From an uncultured Eubacteriales bacterium (GTDB lineage Bacteria; Bacillota; Clostridia; Peptostreptococcales; Anaerovoracaceae): 10,185 bases of DNA. The position numbers and the translations under genes were made by a program. Under the pieces are notes generated by a model. It searched no databases, was not told the origin of the DNA, and saw nothing but the letters and a program-made list of their open reading frames with translations. Location of the stretch: NCBI GenBank assembly GCA_902772685.1, contig CACYBO010000185.1, positions 1-10,185 on the forward strand, in the 5' to 3' direction. Of this stretch, positions 1 through 6,022 are shown one piece after another (positions within the stretch are counted from its first letter, which is position 1; every line of letters begins with the position of its first letter).

Positions 1-71
1 CACACAATCAGCAGCATCAAGACTGCGTATATTAAAATGATCCATTTGTTGCTTCTGTTTGAATCTGTCAT
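1..71 (-). CDS. Start of a putative membrane protein (partial, runs off the window)
   Basis: Only the first 23 codons are visible, from the ATG at 71-69 to the left edge. The peptide has a short polar lead (MTDSNRSNKW) followed by an unbroken hydrophobic run (IILIYAVLMLLIV). This looks like a first transmembrane helix or an uncleaved signal anchor with a positive, cytoplasmic N-terminus. It starts 41 bases after the stop of the acyl ligase gene on the same strand, with no terminator between them, so it is probably the next gene of the acyl/aldehyde operon. No good ribosome site precedes the ATG; the nearest purine-rich stretch (AAGGGATAGG) is over 15 bases upstream. No other ATG, GTG or TTG start lies in frame before the upstream stop. 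The family cannot be named; a transporter or membrane acyltransferase would fit the context but is a guess. Confidence 0.5.
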   Translation of the reverse strand, partial: MTDSNRSNKWIILIYAVLMLLIV

Positions 72-112
72 TTGCGTGTATTGCTTTTGCCTATCCCTTA
101 CCCGAAGTGCCT

Positions 113-1387
113 TTATAATTTGGAATACATGACTTTTCCGGAGCTGTTTCTGGGTATCTCATCAAGGTATCTTATTGTGACAAGCCTGCCCCTGACCTGC
201 CATTTGTCCATGAACAGCCGCAGGATTTCATCTTCCCTTTCTGCTACATTCCTGCTTGAAGTGTTCACTTTGATTCCATCATCATCATTTCCGGTACAGA
301 TGATTTCATCACAGTCAAATGCTTCCTGAAGGATTTCCTGCACCTGGTCCAGGCTGATCCGTTTGCCCTGAAGCTTTACAAAGCGTTTTTTGCGCCCTGT
401 AATGTAGAAGTACCCGTCCGCATCCATGCGGGCCATATCCCCTGTTTTAAGGCAGCCCCCATTCTCATCTCCAAGTGCAAGGTCCTCCTGTTTGACAGCA
501 TATCCCATGGATACGTTGGCGCCGAAGTAAATCAGTTCCCCATCATCAGCGATGGTCATACTGCCGCCCGGGATCGGAATTCCGATGCTTCCGATTTTTT
601 CTGCGCACTTATCGGGCGGAATGTAGCTCATACGTGCCGTGGCCTCCGTCTGTCCGTACATGACAAAGAACTGTCTTCCCGTCTCCTCTGCCCACTGCGC
701 GTATTTCTTCTGTAACTCTTCGCTGAGATGTCCGCCTGCCTGCGTCAATGTCTTCAGATGCGGCAGATCCATTTCTCTGAGTCTGAGCCGTTCAAACATC
801 TCATAGGTGTAAGGAACGCCTGCCATGGAGGTCGCCTCATATCTGCTGACCATATCCCAGAATTCACTCTGGAACAGGGTCCTGTTTGTAAGTATGATTG
901 TCGCTCCGACAGCAACATGCGAGTGGATCACCGACAATCCGTAGGTGTATTCCATAGGCAGAGTCGTAACAGGACGTTCATCCTGCGTCAATCCCAGATA
1001 TTCGACGATTGAGTCACAGTTCGCCTGGAGATTGGAGTAACTCAGACGAACGAGTTTCCTGTCTCCCGTACTCCCTGAGGTGGACAGCAAAAGTCCCAGT
1101 TCAGGATTGGTTTTACAGTTACCCGCATATGTGCTGCGCAGCGCTGCCTTTGCTTCGTCATCCAGGCTTCTGCTGATCAGAATTACCGGACATCCTCTTC
1201 TCAACAGCGCCAGATATTTCGCCAGGCTCTCCGCGTCATTTGAGCATTCCAGAAGAGTGACGCCCCTTGCGTCCTCTGTCAGTTCATCGCCCATATCCCA
1301 GATTTGCTGGTATGTATATTCTCTGCCTACATCATCGATGCAGATTATTCTGTTTCTGTATTCCGGATTTCGCTCGAAGAAGTACAT
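113..1387 (-). CDS. AMP-forming acyl ligase (ANL superfamily; acyl-CoA or acyl-ACP synthetase)
   Basis: This 424-residue adenylate-forming enzyme would activate a carboxylic acid with ATP and pass the acyl group to CoA or, given the adjacent carrier protein, to its phosphopantetheine thiol. ANL motifs appear in order: the P-loop STSGSTGD at residues 102-109, YGQTE at 244-248, KTGD at 314-317, the hinge GRKKR at 331-335, and PRNSSGK with the catalytic Lys at 418, six residues from the C-terminus. It is shorter than the usual 500-550 residues, mainly in the N-terminal part. The frame is open to a TTG at 1420, but the ATG at 1387 is preferred because GGTG lies 11 bases and AGGATC about 16 bases upstream. 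With that start it overlaps the end of the LuxE-LuxC gene by 43 bases in another frame, which suggests coupled translation. The substrate cannot be read from the sequence. Family assignment is firm; the start is less so. Confidence 0.9.
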   Translation of the reverse strand: MYFFERNPEYRNRIICIDDVGREYTYQQIWDMGDELTEDARGVTLLECSNDAESLAKYLALLRRGCPVILISRSLDDEAKAALRSTYAGNCKTNPELGLLLSTSGSTGDRKLVRLSYSNLQANCDSIVEYLGLTQDERPVTTLPMEYTYGLSVIHSHVAVGATIILTNRTLFQSEFWDMVSRYEATSMAGVPYTYEMFERLRLREMDLPHLKTLTQAGGHLSEELQKKYAQWAEETGRQFFVMYGQTEATARMSYIPPDKCAEKIGSIGIPIPGGSMTIADDGELIYFGANVSMGYAVKQEDLALGDENGGCLKTGDMARMDADGYFYITGRKKRFVKLQGKRISLDQVQEILQEAFDCDEIICTGNDDDGIKVNTSSRNVAEREDEILRLFMDKWQVRGRLVTIRYLDEIPRNSSGKVMYSKL

Positions 1388-3618
1388 GATAATAAATTCA
1401 CCAGATCCTTTCGATCCCAAACTGTATTAAAGTCAAGAGCTTCACCTATGGCCACAACCCGGTCCACTCCTTCGCATCCTGCTTCCCGTATTGCTTCGTA
1501 TATCTGCATCTGATCATTCCCGCTGCTTACTATCGTCTGGACTTTAGCCTCCATATACGGCAGCAGTTCATCAATACCGGTTATTTCGGTCTCATAGAAC
1601 AGCCCGAAGCGCGCTTCAAAATCTGTGAGACTCCCTGTATATTCCGTAAACGGGACAACATACAGCCTGTTACCCCATTTTCTAACAGATTCCAGCCTGT
1701 CATTCGCGGCGTACGCCCTGCAGAGCATCCTGTATTTCTCCGTTGCCATCCATGGCTGGAGATCATATGCCTCCGCTTCCTGTGCAACCGCATTCCACCA
1801 TCTCTCTTTAACGCTCTCCGTAAGCACTCCGGTATCCTTCACCCAGAATACGGTCCTCGGACTGGAGCATGCGTTCTGATCCGCCCCGTAGGTATCGTTG
1901 TAAAAGAAGTGCGCCAGACGTTTCAGCTCTTTATCATCAAGTTTCTCAAGGTCACTTGTTTTCAGGATTGCTATCGAGTACTTGTCAGGGAAGGTTATAT
2001 CAATGCAGTCCTCCGCTTTAGGAACACCGCAGATGCTGTTCACTGTCTCATCGCCGCCCCATATTACTCTCGCCTTTGCTGAGAGTGAAATCTCCTCAAG
2101 AACCCTGTCTCCTCTTGGGAATGATACGAAAGCATTCTGTCTTCGGATTTCATCAAACTCCGGGCGGCTGAGAACGGCGTCAATTCCCTTTAAGGCAGCT
2201 TCTGTTATCTCCGGGCTTCGTTCTGAAATGCGTACGATATTCGGATTTCCGGCCAGAAGAGAAGTGATCCAGGAGTAAGCGAACATGGTCGGCATATTAG
2301 ACGGAGCGATATGCAAAACCAGCCCTCTTCCGCTGCGGTCAGTTCCTTTCCGAATTTTTTCTATGTGAGCGCGTCTGCACCAGAATCCGAGTGCATAGAG
2401 TTCCGGAAACTGTCTGTATTCCGGATCTCTCATAAAGAGCGTTGACAGCGCATCAAGAAAAGCCACTGCTGTATCGTCAAAAGCGCAGCGAATCGAATTA
2501 TCAGGCAGATACCTGCCTGCCAGAATCTTCAGTGATTCCTCCGCATCATTAATGCCCGCCCGCATAAGAGCACTGCCTTCGAACGTGTCGCTGCAGCCGC
2601 GGACTTCAGCTTTTTTGATTCTGCCGCTGATTTCGAAGATCCTCCCTTTGCGGCCGCACGGACAGCTGTCCGTTCCGATGATCCTGCCCCAGTCCTCTGT
2701 AAGCAGTCTATGACCGGGATAGGATTCTGGTATCAGTGAACTGAGAGCAATCAGGCCCCACTGCCCTTCTTCGCACTCAGAAAAATCTTCCGGGTTGAGA
2801 ATTGATATGTCTGAGAAAATACTGGCGTGGAGATGACCCTCATCGCACTGCATGAAAATACTGCCCGTCTGCTCAGCCATTCCGTAGTAATTGCTCACCT
2901 GATTGATTCCGCAGACCTCTCTCAGACCTGCTCTGAATACATCGTCTGAAACACTTTTGCTCTGCAGTTTTTTCCATCCGCCTCCATGTATCAGGCGGCA
3001 GCCCTTGAGTTCTATCTTCTTGCCTGCTGTTCTGAGTGCTTCGTAGAGGTACTCCCAAATCATATATGTGAACCCAAAGGCAAAGGTCGGGCCTGACTCT
3101 GCAAGCTCCTGAAACTGCTCCAGAGCTTCAAAATCGAGATTCATATCCTGATCAAGAGCATAGATTCTTTTTGATGCCATCATGGAAAACCCGAGAATCC
3201 CTGCGCCTCTCGCCGTAAATTTGCTTCTGTCTCTCAGAACATCCGGTGAATCAATGATCAGCATCGGAATCCGTCTTGAACCGATGAAGTCGCCGACAAT
3301 ACTGCAAAGAGCCCGCTGCTGCAGCGCTGATGTGTCCGCGTCGAGGTAGATTTTTGAAACCTGCTGTCCTGTTGTGCCGGAGGAAGTGATTTTTCTTATG
3401 ATCTTGTCATCGGATACGCTTTTGAGATCGATATCTTTGAACAGTGAAACCGGAAGATAGGGGCTCTCATCATTCAGCCCATTGCAAATATCATCGTAAG
3501 CCTTGCACGCATTACGATGATTCGCTGACAGTTCATTCATTTGTTCCCTGTAGAAGCGCTCTTTCTCAGCCTGCGGAATGCTGAAGGGCTCCAAGTTCAG
3601 GAATTCTTCACGGTTCAT
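1345..3618 (-). CDS. LuxE-LuxC fusion: acyl-protein synthetase joined to acyl reductase (fatty aldehyde-forming)
   Basis: This 757-residue protein combines two enzymes that are separate in luminous bacteria. Residues 1 to about 355 match LuxE/PaaK-type acyl-protein synthetases: the nucleotide-binding stretch ITSSGTTG at 77-84, YYGMAEQTG at 244-252, CPCGR at 319-323, and EVRGCSD with Cys342 placed like the acyl-accepting Cys near the C-terminus of LuxE. Residues from about 360 to 757 match LuxC acyl reductases: FPELYALGFWCRRAH at 404-418, the nucleotide-binding region LVLHIAPSNMP at 433-443, the active-site Cys584 in NACSSPR, and a C-terminal VWDRKDLVNLLS stretch. In LuxCE an acid is adenylated, moved to the LuxE Cys, then to the LuxC Cys and reduced by NADPH to an aldehyde. 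Here both thiols sit on one chain. The start ATG overlaps the upstream stop as ATGA and has AGGTG nine bases before it. No frameshift or internal stop is seen at the junction. The substrate is unknown. Confidence 0.9.
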   Translation of the reverse strand: MNREEFLNLEPFSIPQAEKERFYREQMNELSANHRNACKAYDDICNGLNDESPYLPVSLFKDIDLKSVSDDKIIRKITSSGTTGQQVSKIYLDADTSALQQRALCSIVGDFIGSRRIPMLIIDSPDVLRDRSKFTARGAGILGFSMMASKRIYALDQDMNLDFEALEQFQELAESGPTFAFGFTYMIWEYLYEALRTAGKKIELKGCRLIHGGGWKKLQSKSVSDDVFRAGLREVCGINQVSNYYGMAEQTGSIFMQCDEGHLHASIFSDISILNPEDFSECEEGQWGLIALSSLIPESYPGHRLLTEDWGRIIGTDSCPCGRKGRIFEISGRIKKAEVRGCSDTFEGSALMRAGINDAEESLKILAGRYLPDNSIRCAFDDTAVAFLDALSTLFMRDPEYRQFPELYALGFWCRRAHIEKIRKGTDRSGRGLVLHIAPSNMPTMFAYSWITSLLAGNPNIVRISERSPEITEAALKGIDAVLSRPEFDEIRRQNAFVSFPRGDRVLEEISLSAKARVIWGGDETVNSICGVPKAEDCIDITFPDKYSIAILKTSDLEKLDDKELKRLAHFFYNDTYGADQNACSSPRTVFWVKDTGVLTESVKERWWNAVAQEAEAYDLQPWMATEKYRMLCRAYAANDRLESVRKWGNRLYVVPFTEYTGSLTDFEARFGLFYETEITGIDELLPYMEAKVQTIVSSGNDQMQIYEAIREAGCEGVDRVVAIGEALDFNTVWDRKDLVNLLSCTSSSEIRNTETE
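1399..1409 (-). promoter_or_regulatory. Likely ribosome binding region deciding the acyl ligase start
   Basis: On the minus strand this reads AGGATCTGGTG, with GGTG 11 bases before the ATG at 1387-1385. It lies inside the last codons of the LuxE-LuxC gene. It favours the ATG over the TTG at 1420, which has no purine-rich stretch before it. Confidence 0.4.
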
Positions 3619-4262
3619 TCTGCTTCACCTTCCCGGCCTTTTAGGTATGAAGGCCCGTGTCCCGGGCATATTTTCATACCATCGGGCATCTGATTCAAGA
3701 GCGGGGCTGTAATGGTTTCATAGCTTTCAGGGTCGCCGCCCTTCAGCCTGAGCGTAGGTTCTTCATTCAAAATCATATAGTCCCCGGTAAACACATATCT
3801 GCCGTCCAGAGTAATCAACACACAGCCCGGTGAGTGTCCGGGTGCTTCCGTGAAGAGAAACGTATGACCTCTCCACAGAAACTCATATGTGCCCTCATAT
3901 ATGATCTCTGCTTCCCTGCATGAAAATCTCGGGGATCTCTCCTCTGCAATGACGCCTGTCTTAAAATATGACAGAATATCCTCTATTATCGAAAGGTTCG
4001 TCTTAGGATCGCCGAGTCTTTCGCTGCAGATTTTGCTTGCGATAACCGGAATCCTGTACTTCATGCGGACAGCTTCCAGATCCTCCACATGATCGAAATG
4101 TTCATGGGTAAGCAATATGTATTCCGGTTTATAGCCTTTGCTGTCGATTTCCGTCTCGACAACTCCATCCTGCCCCGGGTCTATAATCACCACAAAACCA
4201 TCCTCTTCTATCAGGTAGCTGTTGCTGATGGTTTTTTGTGATGTGAGTTTCGTGATTTTCAT
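3615..4262 (-). CDS. Metallo-beta-lactamase-fold hydrolase (glyoxalase II / thioesterase-like)
   Basis: This 215-residue cytoplasmic protein has the full set of metal ligands of an MBL-fold hydrolase: THEHFDH with His53, His55, Asp57 and His58; His143 in APGHSPG; Asp161 in FTGD; and His202 in CPGHGP. This arrangement is typical of glyoxalase II-like enzymes, which hydrolyse thioesters through two metal ions, usually zinc. Between a carrier protein gene and a LuxE-LuxC gene, a role as acyl thioesterase is attractive, comparable in position to LuxD (an unrelated fold) in lux operons. That role is inference; detoxifying an aldehyde-glutathione-like adduct or an unrelated hydrolysis is also possible. 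The gene begins 20 bases after the ACP stop with a weak ribosome site (AAAGGG at a long distance). It ends in a 4-base ATGA overlap with the next gene, so the two are probably translated together. Confidence 0.88.
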   Translation of the reverse strand: MKITKLTSQKTISNSYLIEEDGFVVIIDPGQDGVVETEIDSKGYKPEYILLTHEHFDHVEDLEAVRMKYRIPVIASKICSERLGDPKTNLSIIEDILSYFKTGVIAEERSPRFSCREAEIIYEGTYEFLWRGHTFLFTEAPGHSPGCVLITLDGRYVFTGDYMILNEEPTLRLKGGDPESYETITAPLLNQMPDGMKICPGHGPSYLKGREGEAE

Positions 4263-4282
4263 ATCAGAATCGTCTGCACCCT

Positions 4283-4528
4283 TTACTCGTCGAAGTTGAC
4301 GCCATACTTTTCAGACAAAATACGGATGCCCTTCTCATATGTTGAAAGGTCCAGCACATCCTTCGTATCCATCTGGATTCCATAAGCCGCTTCGATATCT
4401 GCAATCAGATCCATATGGCCGACGGAATCCCACTGGATGATCCCCATATATTCAAGACCCGGAAGGTCTTCTTCTTTCACTCTGAAATTCAGCACAAATG
4501 CTCTCTTATACTTTTCGAGGTTTGTCAT
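4283..4528 (-). CDS. Acyl carrier protein
   Basis: This 81-residue protein carries the phosphopantetheine attachment motif WDSVGHMDLI, with Ser35 as the modified residue, followed by the acidic helix (IADIEAAYG) typical of carrier proteins. Its length and fold pattern match stand-alone type II ACPs. It would hold the acyl chain for the neighbouring ligase, dehydratase and LuxE-LuxC protein. AAAGGA lies six bases before the ATG, the strongest ribosome site in the cluster, consistent with a carrier being needed in excess. Sequence details such as LPGLEYMGIIQWDS differ from what I expect of housekeeping AcpP, so a dedicated carrier for this pathway is likely. It lies 49 bases downstream of the MaoC gene and 20 bases upstream of the MBL gene. 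The ACP call is secure; which acyl group it carries is not visible. Confidence 0.93.
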   Translation of the reverse strand: MTNLEKYKRAFVLNFRVKEEDLPGLEYMGIIQWDSVGHMDLIADIEAAYGIQMDTKDVLDLSTYEKGIRILSEKYGVNFDE

Positions 4529-4577
4529 GTTTTATCCTTTCTTATGCTTATCGTCTTATGTTGAATGCTTTTGCACA

Positions 4578-5021
4578 TTATTTAATGATTTCAAAAAAAC
4601 GTTTCAGCAGAAGCTGTTTGCAGGTTGCTTCCGCAACGGTTATCCCGTCCTGATTGCAGCATATGCCTTCCAGTGAAGCGATATAGTATTTCTCTTTTTC
4701 TTCTGCCGATACAAGAACAACTCTTGCAGTTACTTCGTCGCCGGGGTACACGGGATTCGTATATTTGCAGTCCATTTCCTGCAAAACGGTACCATGACCC
4801 GGAAGTTTCGTCCCCATTACGGAGGAAATCAGACTTCCCACAAATACACCATGCACGACCGGACGTCTGAACAGACCTCTGCGGGATACTTCCGTACTCG
4901 TATGCATGCCGTTGTCATCCAGTGTAAGTCTGGCAAACTCATCAATATCCTCTTCCGTGAATCTCTTCCCAAGTTCCGCGCTGTCACCGAGGCGCAGCAT
5001 GCGTTTTTCCTGATTATCCAT
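4578..5021 (-). CDS. MaoC-like hot-dog hydratase/dehydratase
   Basis: This 147-residue single hot-dog protein belongs to the MaoC / (R)-specific enoyl hydratase family, which interconverts 3-hydroxyacyl and 2-enoyl thioesters. The catalytic pair is present as Asp35 and His40 in LDDNGMH, with the same D-x4-H spacing as PhaJ. It is followed by RRPVVHGVFVGSLIS at 52-66, the conserved VHG segment that helps bind the thioester, and later by YTNPVYPGDEV, another family hallmark. Length is normal for the family, which works as a dimer. Carrier protein and ligase genes lie downstream, so the substrate may be an acyl-ACP rather than an acyl-CoA; this is inferred. AGAGG lies about 10 bases before the ATG. 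A candidate promoter and an inverted repeat occupy the 51 bases in front of it, so this may be the first gene of the core operon. Confidence 0.88.
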   Translation of the reverse strand: MDNQEKRMLRLGDSAELGKRFTEEDIDEFARLTLDDNGMHTSTEVSRRGLFRRPVVHGVFVGSLISSVMGTKLPGHGTVLQEMDCKYTNPVYPGDEVTARVVLVSAEEKEKYYIASLEGICCNQDGITVAEATCKQLLLKRFFEIIK

Positions 5022-5070
5022 AGGGTTTTGCCTCTTTCTCCACTACCGTATCAGTATACCATAAAACCCT
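5022..5070. repeat. 8-bp inverted repeat flanking the MaoC promoter region
   Basis: AGGGTTTT at 5022-5029 and its exact reverse complement AAAACCCT at 5063-5070 are separated by 33 bases. The pair brackets the candidate -10 element and the MaoC ribosome site and fills most of the intergenic gap. It could be a split operator or an mRNA stem that masks the ribosome site. It does not match the FapR or FabT operator sequences I know. Chance occurrence is possible. Confidence 0.35.
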
Positions 5071-5080
5071 TCTCAGTCTA
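5053..5080 (-). promoter_or_regulatory. Candidate promoter before the MaoC gene
   Basis: On the minus strand TAGACT (5080-5075) and TATACT (5058-5053) are separated by 16 bases and resemble -35 and -10 elements (four and five of six consensus bases). They precede the MaoC start by about 30 bases. The -35 overlaps the end of the E2-like gene. Read by eye only. Confidence 0.4.
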
Positions 5081-5951
5081 TATCTTCCACAATCTTTTCA
5101 GGAGGCTGATCCAGTTCATCCGGGTTGCTGAAGAACAATTTCATCTTCCTGAATGCAGTCGCATAATAATACCCGTCTACGATTCTTTCATCAGTTGTGA
5201 ACGTATAATCCAGATACTTCTTCCTGACAACATCCCCGTTTCTGTCAATTTCATATTCCGTTCTCTTCGGACCGATCGCACAGAAGACCGGAACATTCCC
5301 GAAATTATAAAGATGATGGAAAATCGGCGGAATCCCGAGAGAACCCATAGACGTGATGAAAAAGCTTCCATGAAAAGGACTGACATCCAGGAGCGATTTC
5401 GGGAGCATTCCGAAATAATCCAGAAGTTTCAGGAACCAAATGGAAAATTTAAAGAAGAGTTTCGGGAATTTTGCCAATGTCCCTGCAACGGAATCAAAAT
5501 CGCTGTCTGCGTCGCCGCCCTTTTCTTCGTCTATTACTGCCTTCATCTTGCGGTACACATCATCTGCTGTATCCCACGGACTCAGGATGATTTTGACACA
5601 GGTGTTCGGTGCCTCAAGGGTCATTTCTTTTTTGATGTCAATGTTCACTTCAATCCTGTCTCTGGCATAAACCCGCTGCCCCGAGACGAATCTGTTTACC
5701 GCGGGCATCTGTGACGCGACCCTGACATAAGTCGCAACCATAAAATGCATCAGCCCGAATCCGTTCAGACCTTCTTTTCTCTTTCTCTTTATGTATTCTT
5801 CTGCTTTTGATATTTCTACTTTGTCCTGTATGTAGTTGGTAGCTCCGGTCCTGTCGACAAGGATAAATGTTTCTACAACACTCATCGGTTCACGCGTGCG
5901 CAGCAGTCTGCCGTCCTTGCGGTCACCTATTTTTTTCTTTCTGTCTTCCAT
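5073..5951 (-). CDS. E2/CAT-fold acyltransferase-like protein lacking the catalytic His
   Basis: This 292-residue protein resembles the catalytic domain of 2-oxoacid dehydrogenase E2 acyltransferases and chloramphenicol acetyltransferase, without any lipoyl or E1/E3-binding domain. The fold signature is seen at 195-227: GSFFITSMGSLGIP, then a hydrophobic strand NVPVFCAIG. The active-site motif, usually DHRxxDG, reads DERIVDG at 254-260. Glu255 therefore stands where the proton-abstracting His is expected, while the following Asp and Gly are kept. A basic N-terminus (MEDRKKK) and a 160-180 stretch rich in Phe, Leu and Lys (KLFFKFSIWFLKLLDYF) could lie on a membrane. The gene starts 56 bases after the AlkD-like gene with AGGA about nine bases before the ATG, and ends 51 bases before the MaoC gene. 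It may be an acyltransferase with altered chemistry or a structural or regulatory relative. Function is unknown. Confidence 0.75.
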   Translation of the reverse strand: MEDRKKKIGDRKDGRLLRTREPMSVVETFILVDRTGATNYIQDKVEISKAEEYIKRKRKEGLNGFGLMHFMVATYVRVASQMPAVNRFVSGQRVYARDRIEVNIDIKKEMTLEAPNTCVKIILSPWDTADDVYRKMKAVIDEEKGGDADSDFDSVAGTLAKFPKLFFKFSIWFLKLLDYFGMLPKSLLDVSPFHGSFFITSMGSLGIPPIFHHLYNFGNVPVFCAIGPKRTEYEIDRNGDVVRKKYLDYTFTTDERIVDGYYYATAFRKMKLFFSNPDELDQPPEKIVEDID

Positions 5952-5988
5952 CGCATCTTTTCCTGTTTGTGATTGAGCTCACCCCTCG

Positions 5989-6007
5989 AAAAAAGTATAA
6001 CATACTT
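5989..6007 (-). terminator. Weak A/T-rich hairpin with T-tract after the AlkD-like gene
   Basis: Immediately after the stop codon the minus strand reads AAGTAT-GTT-ATACTT and continues into a run of six T. The six-pair stem has only one G-C pair, so termination would be weak. The same bases supply the TATACT of the candidate promoter, so the symmetry may reflect the promoter or a small operator instead. Confidence 0.25.
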
Positions 6008-6022
6008 CTACTTCCTTTTCAG
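5994..6022 (-). promoter_or_regulatory. Candidate promoter before the E2-like gene
   Basis: On the minus strand CTGAAA (6022-6017) and TATACT (5999-5994) are separated by 17 bases, matching four and five of six consensus bases. The -35 lies within the last codons of the AlkD-like gene. The E2-like ATG follows about 42 bases downstream of the -10. Confidence 0.4.

Noticed and set aside
113..1420. TTG at 1420 as the ligase start
   Set aside because: It has no ribosome site, lengthens the overlap, and adds 11 residues (GSKGSGEFII and the initiator) without family similarity; the ATG at 1387 is better supported.
1345..3618. Bioluminescence operon
   Set aside because: LuxE- and LuxC-like domains are present, but there is no LuxA/LuxB luciferase or LuxD, and the host appears anaerobic whereas luciferase needs oxygen.
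1345..3618. LuxE-LuxC fusion as an assembly or frameshift artefact
   Set aside because: The frame runs without stops through the junction, both halves keep their motifs, and the linker reads as normal LuxC N-terminal sequence; an artefact would require a coincidental in-frame loss of a stop.
4794..5714. 306-codon open frame on the plus strand across the MaoC and E2-like genes
   Set aside because: It is antisense to two genes with clear family motifs, spans their intergenic promoter region, has no ribosome site and shows no recognisable motif; it is a coding shadow.
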